Shown here one piece after another: positions 55,875-61,895 of a stretch of DNA of 62,213 bases. Origin of the DNA: a virus. The position numbers were made by a program, and so were the translations under genes. The stretch lies in IMG/VR virus record IMGVR_UViG_3300021225_000381, positions 1 to 62,213 of that record. The stretch is one strand, 5' to 3'. How positions within the stretch are numbered: the first letter of the stretch is position 1; each line of letters starts with the position of its first letter. Below the pieces are notes generated by a model that saw nothing but the letters and a program-made list of their open reading frames with translations, ran no database searches and was not told the DNA's origin.

Positions 55875-56977
55875 TGACATTTGGATATTGGTTATTCTTG
55901 TTGATGATTATCCCTGTTGCGGCAGGGATTTTCGCATGGATTAAATTCCATACAATTGATATCAGAGAGAGCGGTGTGGGAATCGCCGCTGCTCTGCTGA
56001 CAATTTCGATGATCTTGGGTTTGTCGAAGTGTTCCAGTCAAAGAGATACAGAGACTTATTCAGGTAAAGTTGAAAAAGCAGTTCACATTCCCAAGTGGGA
56101 AGCAGAATGGCAGGAATTGGAAACATATACCACGACCGATAGTAATGGAAGAAGTCAGACTCATACTCGATTGGTCACGAGACATGAAACACATTATCCT
56201 AAATGGTATGTGGAAACGACTCTTGGAGAATTCAACATTGAGCCTTGGTTCTTTGATCAGATTTCCAAAAAGCACGGTGTGTCTGTAATAAAGGGTTATC
56301 GACCCAATTACGATAGCGGTGATCGAAATGATTATATTTCTTGGGTGAATGATGATCCTGAATTTTGTGATTACCCCTTGACGGAAACCAGAACATGGTC
56401 CAATCCTTTGAAAAATAGTAAAACATTGCATAATTATCAAAAAATATCCAAAGAAGAAGCGCAAAAGATGGGATTACCTGAATACCCCAAGAACTCCACA
56501 TTTGGATCATCGAGAATTATTGGTGATGTGGCAATCAATATTTGGAATTGGGATAAGATGAACAGTGCGCTCGGACCACAGAAACATGTCAACCTGATCC
56601 TAGTAAAGACTGATAGTATTGAAAAGGCGAAATACATTCAGGCTTATTGGCAAAACGGTAAAAAGAATGATCTGGTGATCTGCCATGGAGGTGTTAAAAA
56701 CGCACCCTCAGATTGGTGTTATGTTTTTGGATGGTCGAAGAGTGAATTAGTGAAACAAAATATCCAAACCCTTTTCTTGACGGAACCAGTAAATGGAGAT
56801 ATCTTAACAGAATTAAAACAAATTGTTCGTAAAGATTTCCAACCTCATGAATGGACGATGTATCAGGATACCGATTTTCTTATCCCCACAGGATGGGTAA
56901 TCGCGGCATTCATGATTTTGATTATTTCCCAAGCAGCAATTTATTATTTTTTCCACCAAGAACAACTATTCCCTTAA
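55874..56977 (+). CDS. membrane protein partner of LemA
   Basis: 367 residues. Two N-terminal hydrophobic segments (about 5-23 and 37-52) and one near the C-terminus (about 338-358) enclose a large polar, aromatic-rich domain that should lie on one face of the membrane. No family recognised. The 1-nt overlap with lemA and the shared promoter argue for a two-protein membrane complex, function unknown. Confidence 0.6.
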   Translation: MTFGYWLFLLMIIPVAAGIFAWIKFHTIDIRESGVGIAAALLTISMILGLSKCSSQRDTETYSGKVEKAVHIPKWEAEWQELETYTTTDSNGRSQTHTRLVTRHETHYPKWYVETTLGEFNIEPWFFDQISKKHGVSVIKGYRPNYDSGDRNDYISWVNDDPEFCDYPLTETRTWSNPLKNSKTLHNYQKISKEEAQKMGLPEYPKNSTFGSSRIIGDVAINIWNWDKMNSALGPQKHVNLILVKTDSIEKAKYIQAYWQNGKKNDLVICHGGVKNAPSDWCYVFGWSKSELVKQNIQTLFLTEPVNGDILTELKQIVRKDFQPHEWTMYQDTDFLIPTGWVIAAFMILIISQAAIYYFFHQEQLFP

Positions 56978-57000
56978 AATGAAATAGAGACTTTATTGAT

Positions 57001-57006
57001 TAAATA
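57001..57006 (+). promoter_or_regulatory. late-type TAAATA box
   Basis: ATTAAATAATAGA then ATG at 57012; exactly 5-nt gap. Confidence 0.55.
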
Positions 57007-57011
57007 ATAGA

Positions 57012-57869
57012 ATGAACAAAGACGAAATCTCCCTACAACAAATCTACCAAGAAATGGCTCTGACCAATCTACAAAAGATTGGTAAGTGGGAAGATAAAAA
57101 GAACAGACACGGATATGACAAAGCATCCATTGGTATCTTGTCATCTCCTGCTGGTTTGAAAAAGCTCGAAAACACTTTCAATAGAATTGGTAATTGGGAT
57201 TTCAATTTGTATTTCGTAAAGAAACCAAACGCATGGAAAGAAGCAGAAAAAGGTTTAGTCACACCCGAATATCTAAAAGAAAATCTTGGTCTGGAAGCTG
57301 GTAGAGATTACCCCCAACCAGAAAGAGATCAAATCACCATCTTCTTCACCAACAATGCCGCAGCCGAGAAAGTCCCTCTGACTCCATGGACAATCGCTCA
57401 TAGAATAGGACATGCTTTCGCTGCGACATTCAGACAAAGATATAACGATTTGAATTATATCAATAGAAACATATCAAACATCCTCAAAAATCTTTTCGAA
57501 CAAGCTTATAATATCAACACAAGTAATTCCAGAGATTTACGTTATTCATCTGATTATTATATAAGAGACTTCTTCCAAAAGATCGGTAAATTCCGTAGTG
57601 CAAGAATGGGGAAACTCGTAAGACCCGCAGAATTCTATCATGAAGCATTCGCTTATTGGTTACTACATGATGGAGAATTGGAATTCAATGATCCTCCAGA
57701 ATTTCTCCAAGACACCAACAGACAAGCATGGGGTAAATCCACAGCACGTAATTATCGGTTGGAAGATGAAGACGAAGCTTGGGAATATCTCAATCAATTC
57801 AAATATGCTTTAGATGAAATGTTCAATATCATGATCGGTAAACACATGGGAACAATCTCCATTATGTGA
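57012..57869 (+). CDS. metallopeptidase-like protein with altered HExxH
   Basis: 285 residues. PWTIAHRIGHAFA (about 125-137) has the two histidines of a zincin HExxH motif but Arg in place of the catalytic Glu, and EFYHEAFAYWLLHDGELEF (about 207-225) could supply the third ligand. Homologous phage proteins usually keep HE.GHA, so this copy may bind metal without being an active peptidase. The TAAATA box suggests late expression, perhaps in the virion. Confidence 0.6.
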   Translation: MNKDEISLQQIYQEMALTNLQKIGKWEDKKNRHGYDKASIGILSSPAGLKKLENTFNRIGNWDFNLYFVKKPNAWKEAEKGLVTPEYLKENLGLEAGRDYPQPERDQITIFFTNNAAAEKVPLTPWTIAHRIGHAFAATFRQRYNDLNYINRNISNILKNLFEQAYNINTSNSRDLRYSSDYYIRDFFQKIGKFRSARMGKLVRPAEFYHEAFAYWLLHDGELEFNDPPEFLQDTNRQAWGKSTARNYRLEDEDEAWEYLNQFKYALDEMFNIMIGKHMGTISIM

Positions 57870-57871
57870 TA

Positions 57872-57899
57872 TTGACAAAAGGATTCTCTATGCTAAATT
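57872..57899 (+). promoter_or_regulatory. sigma70-like promoter
   Basis: TTGACA, 16 nt, TAAATT, then 6 nt (ACGTAA) to the ATG at 57906; the start codon sits at the predicted +1. Confidence 0.65.
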
Positions 57900-57905
57900 A
57901 CGTAA

Positions 57906-58184
57906 ATGAAAATCCTGACAGAATATAAAAAGAACGGATACACTTTCTACCAATACAAAAGAGAGGGAGACTTCGCAATCTTCAAAGGAACCCAAGAAGG
58001 AAATAAACATGAGAATTGGGAAGTAATCCAAATCCAAAGTCATGATGGAAGAACTATCATGGGTAACGAAGTAGCAGCGGCTGAATATGCACCAAGTAAC
58101 GAACAATGGGGAGCCAAAGGATGGACTCATTCCCGATTGGAAGACGCAGAAGAGAAATTGAAAAAATTGTTGAGTAATGGATAG
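57906..58184 (+). CDS. small protein of unknown function
   Basis: 92 residues: a beta-rich start (YTFYQYKREGDFAIFKGTQEG), ENWEVIQIQSHDGRTIMGNEVAAAEYAPSNEQWGAKGWTHSRLED. This layout occurs in small phage proteins of unknown role. Start fixed by the promoter directly in front. It overlaps the next ORF by 8 nt. Confidence 0.65.
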   Translation: MKILTEYKKNGYTFYQYKREGDFAIFKGTQEGNKHENWEVIQIQSHDGRTIMGNEVAAAEYAPSNEQWGAKGWTHSRLEDAEEKLKKLLSNG

Positions 58185-58308
58185 AAACGATAAACATGAG
58201 ATTTTTGCTTTCCTCTGGATAATAGGGACAATGGTAGCATGGGTGAATCTCATAGGAGACTGCATGGTGAAAATAGCAGAACTCATTAGGTGGTTGAAAT
58301 TCCTATAA
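58177..58308 (+). CDS. small single-pass membrane protein
   Basis: 43 residues: MDRNDKHEI, then a hydrophobic helix (FAFLWIIGTMVAWVNLIG) and an amphipathic basic end (KIAELIRWLKFL). Coupled to the preceding gene. It could be a small holin-like or regulatory peptide; unknown. Confidence 0.5.
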   Translation: MDRNDKHEIFAFLWIIGTMVAWVNLIGDCMVKIAELIRWLKFL

Positions 58309-58397
58309 GAAAAATCCCGAAAAAATAATAAAAAAAATTTTTTGAGGAGGGCGCGAATATGGAAAAAATCCCGAAAAAATAATAAAAAAATTTTTTT
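58309..58397. repeat. two near-identical A/T-tract repeats
   Basis: 58309-58343 and 58362-58397 both read AATCCCGAAAAAATAATAAA ending in A/T runs. Between them GAGGAGG precedes a 7-codon frame (MEKIPKK), a rare strong Shine-Dalgarno match here. The A/T runs could act as terminators or a melting site. Confidence 0.6.
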
Positions 58398-58465
58398 CAA
58401 TAGTCGAATTTCCAAGAATTATATAAAAAATTATTTTGCCATGGCAACCCCCCGTCCCCCGACCC

Positions 58466-58523
58466 TCTTAAAAACTAGAAGCAAATCCTAACAACCCCCC
58501 CTAGTTTTTAAAAACACCCTCTT
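58466..58523. promoter_or_regulatory. cluster of three CTAG motifs in both orientations
   Basis: TTAAAAACTAG on the plus strand at about 58468 and 58513, and its reverse complement CTAGTTTTTAAAA at 58501, in a C-rich setting (several CCCCCC runs). It marks the boundary between the plus-strand genes and the minus-strand small-gene array. No TAAGAT-like -10 follows the plus-strand copies, so these may be operator-like sites rather than promoters. Confidence 0.45.
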
Positions 58524-58544
58524 AAAAACTAGAATGCGAGTACA

Positions 58545-58584
58545 TAAAAAAACGCCCCCGCATCCGTTAGGACACGAGGGCGTT
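58545..58584 (-). terminator. terminator of the small-gene array
   Basis: Minus strand: AACGCCC / GGGCGTT stem with inner pairing and a run of seven T. Ends transcription of the gene at 58604. Confidence 0.7.
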
Positions 58585-58609
58585 AGATGTTAGATGTTAG
58601 ATGTTAGAT
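58582..58609. repeat. four tandem 7-bp repeats GTTAGAT
   Basis: GTTAGAT x4 between terminator hairpin and stop codon of the next gene. A three-unit degenerate copy occurs at 58920-58940, also beside a hairpin, so hairpin plus heptads were duplicated. Confidence 0.7.
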
Positions 58610-58861
58610 GAACTTGTCAAAATCCATTTCAAAGATTTTGAAACCGTTATATTCAGCGCAATCTTCTGCTTCTGCTTTGTCCCAGAAGGTGCCTTCATAG
58701 TTACCTTCTTGATCTTCTAATACCCATTTTTTAGGCTTAGGGGGAAGCTCAGGGAGAGGGACTTGCATGTGCTTTTGTCCGCTCATGCGATAGGAAGCAT
58801 TGAGTTTAACGGCTTGCGCACGTTCCTTCTTGATGGCATTGTATTGATCGACAGTAATCAT
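58604..58861 (-). CDS. small array protein, unknown
   Basis: 85 residues: a helical basic start (QYNAIKKERAQAVKLNASYR), a proline-rich middle (PLPELPPKPKKW) and an end rich in W, D, A and F (NYEGTFWDKAEAEDCAEYNGFKIFEMD). The last part resembles short domains that link modified residues in phage proteins, but I assign no family. Own array promoter, 9-nt gap. Confidence 0.65.
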   Translation of the reverse strand: MITVDQYNAIKKERAQAVKLNASYRMSGQKHMQVPLPELPPKPKKWVLEDQEGNYEGTFWDKAEAEDCAEYNGFKIFEMDFDKFI

Positions 58862-58870
58862 GACAGGACT

Positions 58871-58889
58871 ATCTTACTTTAGTTTTTAA
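58871..58889 (-). promoter_or_regulatory. array-type promoter (TTAAAAACTAAAG-TAAGAT)
   Basis: TAAGAT, 9 nt before ATG at 58861; the CTAG core is altered to CTAA. Confidence 0.55.
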
Positions 58890-58891
58890 TT

Positions 58892-58919
58892 GCCCTCACA
58901 TCCGTTAGGACACGAGGGC
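58892..58919 (-). terminator. hairpin between array genes
   Basis: GCCCTCGTGTCC / GGATGTGAGGGC, 12 pairs with G-T pairs, 4-nt loop; followed on the minus strand directly by the next TTAAAAAC promoter instead of a T-run. Confidence 0.6.
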
Positions 58920-58934
58920 GTTAGATGCTAGATG

Positions 58935-59219
58935 TTAGACATGCCCGAGGACTTTCGCAGTCCTTGGGTTCTTGAATTTGTCAAGGACAATCGCAAGCTC
59001 CCCAGCACTCAAATGCGTGAGCTTCATCGTTTGCACGTTCATCGGGTGAATGCTCGCGCCTTGCGGTATCCATGCGACACGGTTTGTTCCGTCTTCAGTG
59101 AAGTGGAGAAGCACCCGATCATTCGGGAGTTCAATCACTTGTCCCGCTGAAGGGGACATGAAAGCAAGGAAAGCTTCGACGTGAGCGGCAGTGATGGTGG
59201 TGGTGTTCATGTTATTCAT
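58935..59219 (-). CDS. small array protein, unknown
   Basis: 94 residues. AHVEAFLAFMSPSAGQVIELPNDRVLLHFTEDGTNRVAWIP then a helical end. Mixed alpha/beta, no family recognised. ATG at 59219 chosen from the promoter 9 nt upstream; a second Met is at residue 4. Confidence 0.6.
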   Translation of the reverse strand: MNNMNTTTITAAHVEAFLAFMSPSAGQVIELPNDRVLLHFTEDGTNRVAWIPQGASIHPMNVQTMKLTHLSAGELAIVLDKFKNPRTAKVLGHV

Positions 59220-59228
59220 GGTGCAGTT

Positions 59229-59247
59229 ATCTTAGGCTAGTTTTTAA
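59229..59247 (-). promoter_or_regulatory. array-type promoter
   Basis: TTAAAAACTAGCC-TAAGAT, 9 nt before ATG at 59219. Confidence 0.65.
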
Positions 59248-59468
59248 GCCAAGGTGAAGTGTGCTTTATACTTGAACGTGTCAATCTCGCAGCGAGTGAT
59301 TGCACGTCCTTCAATCAGCAAGTCTTTCACCGCTGTATTGTAAAGCGGCTTGCCAGTAGTATTGACAGCACCGCACTCATTCACAAGGAATGAGACAAAC
59401 TCATGAGCGACAAGTTTACCCTTGTCGATGCCAGCGTGGAACTTAGTGGGAAGTGGAATGATTTTCAT
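59244..59468 (-). CDS. small array protein, unknown
   Basis: 74 residues (MKIIPLPTKFHAGIDKGKLVAHEFVSFLVNECG...). Compact alpha/beta sequence ending in FKYKAHFTLA; its stop lies in the next promoter. No family recognised. Confidence 0.6.
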   Translation of the reverse strand: MKIIPLPTKFHAGIDKGKLVAHEFVSFLVNECGAVNTTGKPLYNTAVKDLLIEGRAITRCEIDTFKYKAHFTLA

Positions 59469-59477
59469 GACGACACT

Positions 59478-59496
59478 ATCTTATTCTAGTTTTTTA
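59478..59496 (-). promoter_or_regulatory. array-type promoter
   Basis: TAAAAAACTAGAA-TAAGAT, 9 nt before ATG at 59468. The stop codon of the upstream gene is its first TAA. Confidence 0.65.
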
Positions 59497-59676
59497 CCAT
59501 AGCCCGTTCATTGGGCTATGGTGGTTTGCAATCGCTAGTTGCTTGGAGTCAATCCAAGCTTTAGCCTCTAACAGAGTGAGAAACCAGATTCTCCCATCTT
59601 TAGTGAGGACATCGTAACCCTTGTTGCCTTTGTCAAGGCTCCAAGCCATCAGGATTGTGTGATTTTTGTAAATCAT
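59494..59676 (-). CDS. small array protein, unknown
   Basis: 60 residues: HTILMAWSLDKGNKGYDVLTKDGRIWFLTLLEAKAWIDS, a short beta-hairpin/helix layout seen in many tiny phage proteins. Its last nine codons form one arm-pair of a perfect 10-bp hairpin. Confidence 0.6.
   Translation of the reverse strand: MIYKNHTILMAWSLDKGNKGYDVLTKDGRIWFLTLLEAKAWIDSKQLAIANHHSPMNGLW
59496..59522 (-). terminator. hairpin at the end of an array gene
   Basis: ACCATAGCCC / GGGCTATGGT, 10 perfect pairs, followed by TAAAAAACTAG on the minus strand. Overlaps coding sequence; it could be a terminator or an insulator before the next promoter. Confidence 0.6.
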
Positions 59677-59685
59677 GGTGCAGCT

Positions 59686-59704
59686 ATCTTAGGCTAGTTT
59701 TTTA
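59686..59704 (-). promoter_or_regulatory. array-type promoter
   Basis: TTAAAAAACTAGCC-TAAGAT, then AGCTGCACC (9 nt) before ATG at 59676. Confidence 0.65.
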
Positions 59705-59705
59705 A

Positions 59706-59906
59706 TCAGGCTTCTGCGATAAGATCATATTCCGATTCATATTTTTCAGAGTATCGAAAACCTTCAACACTCCATTCACTGATCCCGATGACATCAGGGA
59801 GATCCGCGATGAACGGGTACAAGGTACCCTTCAACTTAGTGGCACGGAGTGGTGGAGTGATGTTTCCGTTTCTCATCACGTAGCGTTTACCGAGTTCGAT
59901 TTTCAT
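59706..59906 (-). CDS. small array protein, unknown
   Basis: 66 residues: GKRYVMRNGNITPPLRATKLKGTLYPFIADLPDV then an acidic end (SEKYESEYDLIAEA). Resembles small SH3-like beta proteins; no family recognised. Confidence 0.6.
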   Translation of the reverse strand: MKIELGKRYVMRNGNITPPLRATKLKGTLYPFIADLPDVIGISEWSVEGFRYSEKYESEYDLIAEA

Positions 59907-59915
59907 GGTGCAGCT

Positions 59916-59934
59916 ATCTTAGGCTAGTTTTTTA
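59916..59934 (-). promoter_or_regulatory. array-type promoter
   Basis: TTAAAAAACTAGCC-TAAGAT, AGCTGCACC (9 nt), ATG at 59906. The TAA of TAAGAT is the stop codon of the preceding gene. Confidence 0.65.
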
Positions 59935-60029
59935 ATGAGTTTCTTTTGAATCTGCTTTTCCTTGCGGATAGCGGACTTGACTTGCTTCAGAGAAGCGCGG
60001 ACTTGCTTGAGCATGGCAGTGATTGACAT
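59919..60029 (-). CDS. 36-residue basic array peptide
   Basis: MSITAMLKQVRASLKQVKSA..., 36 codons, strongly basic amphipathic helix ending KKLIKKLA. It reads straight through the A-tract of the next promoter and stops inside its -10 element. Possible nucleic-acid or host-protein binder. Confidence 0.6.
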   Translation of the reverse strand: MSITAMLKQVRASLKQVKSAIRKEKQIQKKLIKKLA

Positions 60030-60035
60030 GTCAGT

Positions 60036-60054
60036 ATCTTACGCTAGTTTTTTA
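60036..60054 (-). promoter_or_regulatory. array-type promoter
   Basis: TAAAAAACTAGCG-TAAGAT, ACTGAC (6 nt), ATG at 60029. Confidence 0.65.
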
Positions 60055-60318
60055 GAACGTGCAGCATCCGCAGCACGGTGCATCTTCGCAGCGACCGTTA
60101 TAGTTGCGATAGAACGTGCCACCGCTTGTGCGGACTTCAAACGACACGCGACCGTTGCGACCGCTTGAACGTGGTGCGCTTTCCACCAGTGCTTGCGCTT
60201 CTTCAGCGTTAGCAGTGGGGACTTCCCAACCCTTGCGGACTGAGTTCCATCGCCCCCCCAAAGCTTTGATTTGGTCTTTAACGGGATAAGTGTTACCAGT
60301 GATAAGTGTAGTAGGCAT
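60052..60318 (-). CDS. array protein with YPVKDQIKALGGRW motif
   Basis: 88 residues. ITGNTYPVKDQIKALGGRWN followed by KGWEVPTANAEEAQALV is a short domain found in many phage, plasmid and conjugative proteins (TG.TYPVKD.LKALGGRW); the C-terminus is Cys-rich (CEDAPCCGCCTF), possibly metal-binding. Function unknown, but the domain often accompanies DNA-processing proteins. Confidence 0.7.
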   Translation of the reverse strand: MPTTLITGNTYPVKDQIKALGGRWNSVRKGWEVPTANAEEAQALVESAPRSSGRNGRVSFEVRTSGGTFYRNYNGRCEDAPCCGCCTF

Positions 60319-60324
60319 GTCAGT

Positions 60325-60343
60325 ATCTTAGGCTAGTTTTTAA
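60325..60343 (-). promoter_or_regulatory. array-type promoter
   Basis: TTAAAAACTAGCC-TAAGAT, ACTGAC (6 nt), ATG at 60318. Confidence 0.65.
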
Positions 60344-60484
60344 TTACGCGAAAAGGATGAAAGCAAGGTCGTGCGCATCTTTACGGGTGAATCGTTGCTT
60401 GTTGTGCTTACGATTCAGGCGGATACGAGTTGCGAGAATTTGACGCTCGCGTTGAGTGAGTCGGATGTTAGCGTATGGCTTCAT
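60344..60484 (-). CDS. 46-residue basic array protein
   Basis: MKPYANIRLTQRERQILATR..., 46 codons, with many Arg/Lys residues and a helical RERQILATRIRLNRK stretch; possibly a small DNA- or RNA-binding protein. Unknown. Confidence 0.6.
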   Translation of the reverse strand: MKPYANIRLTQRERQILATRIRLNRKHNKQRFTRKDAHDLAFILFA

Positions 60485-60493
60485 GGTGCAATC

Positions 60494-60513
60494 AGTTTAA
60501 GCTAGTTTTTTAA
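60494..60513 (-). promoter_or_regulatory. array-type promoter
   Basis: TTAAAAAACTAG-CT-TAAACT, 9 nt before ATG at 60484. Confidence 0.6.
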
Positions 60514-60785
60514 TTCCGTTTTGTTGTCTTTTGTGGTGAATTTTTCAACTGTCTTAGTTGACGAATCCAAAACTTCACCAAGTCTTTTCTGGTTTGAATT
60601 TGTCCGAAGTGGAAAAAACCGTCTTTTATGTCGAAGTCGCCAGGCTTATTTACCTTCATCATGAAGTCTAAAAAACCTGGGCGCATATGGCTTATCATCA
60701 AAGCGCATTGTCTTTTAGTCCAACCATCATGGCGGAACTTGTAATGAGTCTTTAACCAGTAAGTAGCTTGTTGCAAGTCGGTCAT
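60510..60785 (-). CDS. small array protein, unknown
   Basis: 91 residues: LQQATYWLKTHYKFRHDGWTKRQCALMISHMRPGFLDFMMKV, then a basic helical end (KFWIRQLRQLKNSPQKTTKRN). Helical and positively charged. No family recognised. Confidence 0.6.
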   Translation of the reverse strand: MTDLQQATYWLKTHYKFRHDGWTKRQCALMISHMRPGFLDFMMKVNKPGDFDIKDGFFHFGQIQTRKDLVKFWIRQLRQLKNSPQKTTKRN

Positions 60786-60791
60786 GTCCCA

Positions 60792-60811
60792 AGTTTAAGC
60801 TAGTTTTTTAA
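60792..60811 (-). promoter_or_regulatory. array-type promoter
   Basis: TTAAAAAACTAG-CT-TAAACT, 6 nt before ATG at 60785. Confidence 0.6.
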
Positions 60812-60819
60812 TAGGATTG

Positions 60820-60849
60820 CCCCCTCTCACTTACCACAGTGAGAGGGGG
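60820..60849 (-). terminator. strong hairpin between array genes
   Basis: CCCCCTCTCACT / AGTGAGAGGGGG, 12 perfect pairs with a 6-nt loop, placed between a stop codon and the next promoter. No T-run directly after it. Confidence 0.65.
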
Positions 60850-60860
60850 ACTTGCCATGA

Positions 60861-61103
60861 CTACGCCGAAAATTTTCCGTTAGAGTGAGCAATGGCGCAA
60901 CGCACCATGCCTTGCTGCTTGCTAGTGGTGACACTGTACTTGTCAGGATTTACCCAGAAAGTGCCGTCAGCATTGCGACGAGCAAGCGGGAAGTGATACC
61001 CATACGAGTAAATCGTATCCCCCTCAATGAAAAGCGAGCGAGTGGAATTTTTGCCAGTGGTTGCGCCGTTTACGAATTTGGTGATGATAGTTTTGTTGGA
61101 CAT
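60861..61103 (-). CDS. small array protein, unknown
   Basis: 80 residues: KTIITKFVNGATTGKNSTRSLFIEGDTIYSYGYHFPLARRNADGTFWVNPDKYSVTTSKQQG. The layout S...EGDTIYSYG.HFPLA....DG.F.VN..KYS.TTSKQQ resembles a recurrent small phage protein involved with short substitutions; function unknown. Confidence 0.65.
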   Translation of the reverse strand: MSNKTIITKFVNGATTGKNSTRSLFIEGDTIYSYGYHFPLARRNADGTFWVNPDKYSVTTSKQQGMVRCAIAHSNGKFSA

Positions 61104-61125
61104 GGTGTGTATTGGTTACGGTATC

Positions 61126-61144
61126 AGTTTACTCTAGTTTTTTA
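61126..61144 (-). promoter_or_regulatory. array-type promoter with a longer leader
   Basis: TAAAAAACTAGAG-TAAACT, but 22 nt before ATG at 61103, the one array gene whose predicted mRNA has a real leader. Confidence 0.5.
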
Positions 61145-61289
61145 CAAGGCGTGGTTTGATTCCATGGATATGCACCCATGTCTTCATGTGATGACGTGCT
61201 TGTGAATAGCACCATTCTGTTCTCCCATTGTAGGACATGAAAGCGATCATTCCAGAGGGATACGTGATTTCGATAGAATATCTAGGCAT
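61134..61289 (-). CDS. 51-residue array protein, unknown
   Basis: MPRYSIEITYPSGMIAFMSY..., 51 codons, beta start then a His-rich helix (ARHHMKTWVHIHG). Its stop is the TAG of the next CTAG motif, so coding sequence and promoter overlap. Confidence 0.6.
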   Translation of the reverse strand: MPRYSIEITYPSGMIAFMSYNGRTEWCYSQARHHMKTWVHIHGIKPRLVKN

Positions 61290-61295
61290 GTCAAT

Positions 61296-61314
61296 ATCTT
61301 AGGCTAGTTTTTAC
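61296..61314 (-). promoter_or_regulatory. array-type promoter
   Basis: TAAAAACTAGCC-TAAGAT, ATTGAC (6 nt), ATG at 61289. Confidence 0.65.
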
Positions 61315-61484
61315 AAGGCGGTGATTTGATCTTCATAGACTTCAAAAACGTCATCGTCTTGATCTTGAACGATGTAAGTATTCGATTCTTTGATGAAGTC
61401 GATGACAGTTCCTTGAAATTCGTAAGAGAAAACGTCACCTTTTATAGGGGAGACGACTACAGTGGAGTTGATGGAATATTTCAT
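61311..61484 (-). CDS. 57-residue array protein, SH3-like
   Basis: MKYSINSTVVVSPIKGDVFS..., 57 codons; alternating beta strands (FQGTVIDFIKE, TYIVQDQDDDVFEVYEDQI) suggest a small SH3-like barrel. Unknown function. Confidence 0.6.
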   Translation of the reverse strand: MKYSINSTVVVSPIKGDVFSYEFQGTVIDFIKESNTYIVQDQDDDVFEVYEDQITAL

Positions 61485-61494
61485 TGCGGTAATA

Positions 61495-61513
61495 ATCTTA
61501 GGCTAGTTTTTTA
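61495..61513 (-). promoter_or_regulatory. array-type promoter
   Basis: TTAAAAAACTAGCC-TAAGAT, 10 nt before ATG at 61484. Confidence 0.6.
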
Positions 61514-61518
61514 ATGGT

Positions 61519-61547
61519 GCAAGGTGCGTCATTTTGTCACACCTTGC
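61519..61547 (-). terminator. hairpin at the end of a tiny array gene
   Basis: GCAAGGTG / CACCTTGC, 8 perfect pairs with a 13-nt loop containing the stop codon of the 24-residue ORF; the next promoter follows at once. Confidence 0.5.
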
Positions 61548-61603
61548 ATGAAGTCGATCAGGTCTTGCAGGTCGCTATCGGATAGGGTAGTAATGTCAGG
61601 CAT
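61529..61603 (-). CDS. 24-residue acidic array peptide
   Basis: MPDITTLSDSDLQDLIDFMQ..., 24 codons, an acidic amphipathic helix. Supported by its own promoter with a 6-nt gap. Unknown. Confidence 0.5.
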   Translation of the reverse strand: MPDITTLSDSDLQDLIDFMQGVTK

Positions 61604-61609
61604 GGCTCA

Positions 61610-61627
61610 ATCTTACGCTAGTTTTTA
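61610..61627 (-). promoter_or_regulatory. array-type promoter
   Basis: AAAAACTAGCG-TAAGAT, 6 nt before ATG at 61603. Confidence 0.65.
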
Positions 61628-61870
61628 TCGGGGACCGTTGGTGAGTTTCCCCGCCATTTTGCGAGCAAATTTGCGAGCATCTTTGACAAGGTTAAAGACT
61701 TCCCAAAAATGTTTCCCGTTTTCGTCAAATCCTTTGACATGAAAGTCGTTAGGCTCACGAGAAAGAGTTGCTCTTGCTTCCCCCTTGCCGCCGTAAAGCT
61801 CCACGTATCCGCATCCAAAGGAGTAACCAGTGAGTGTACCATCTTGATTGTGAAATTTGGTTTTCGTCAT
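61625..61870 (-). CDS. small array protein, unknown
   Basis: 81 residues: GTLTGYSFGCGYVELYGGKGEARATLSREPNDFHVKGFDENGKHFWEVFNLVKDARKFARKMAG. Beta-rich first half, basic helical end. No family recognised. Confidence 0.6.
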   Translation of the reverse strand: MTKTKFHNQDGTLTGYSFGCGYVELYGGKGEARATLSREPNDFHVKGFDENGKHFWEVFNLVKDARKFARKMAGKLTNGPR

Positions 61871-61876
61871 GTCAAT

Positions 61877-61895
61877 ATCTTAGGCTAGTTTTTTA
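61877..61895 (-). promoter_or_regulatory. array-type promoter
   Basis: TAAAAAACTAGCC-TAAGAT, ATTGAC (6 nt), ATG at 61870. Confidence 0.65.

Noticed and set aside
6302-58425. GAATTTCCAAGAAT shared between 6304 and about 58407
   Set aside because: A 14-bp match is expected by chance several times in an AT-rich window of this size.
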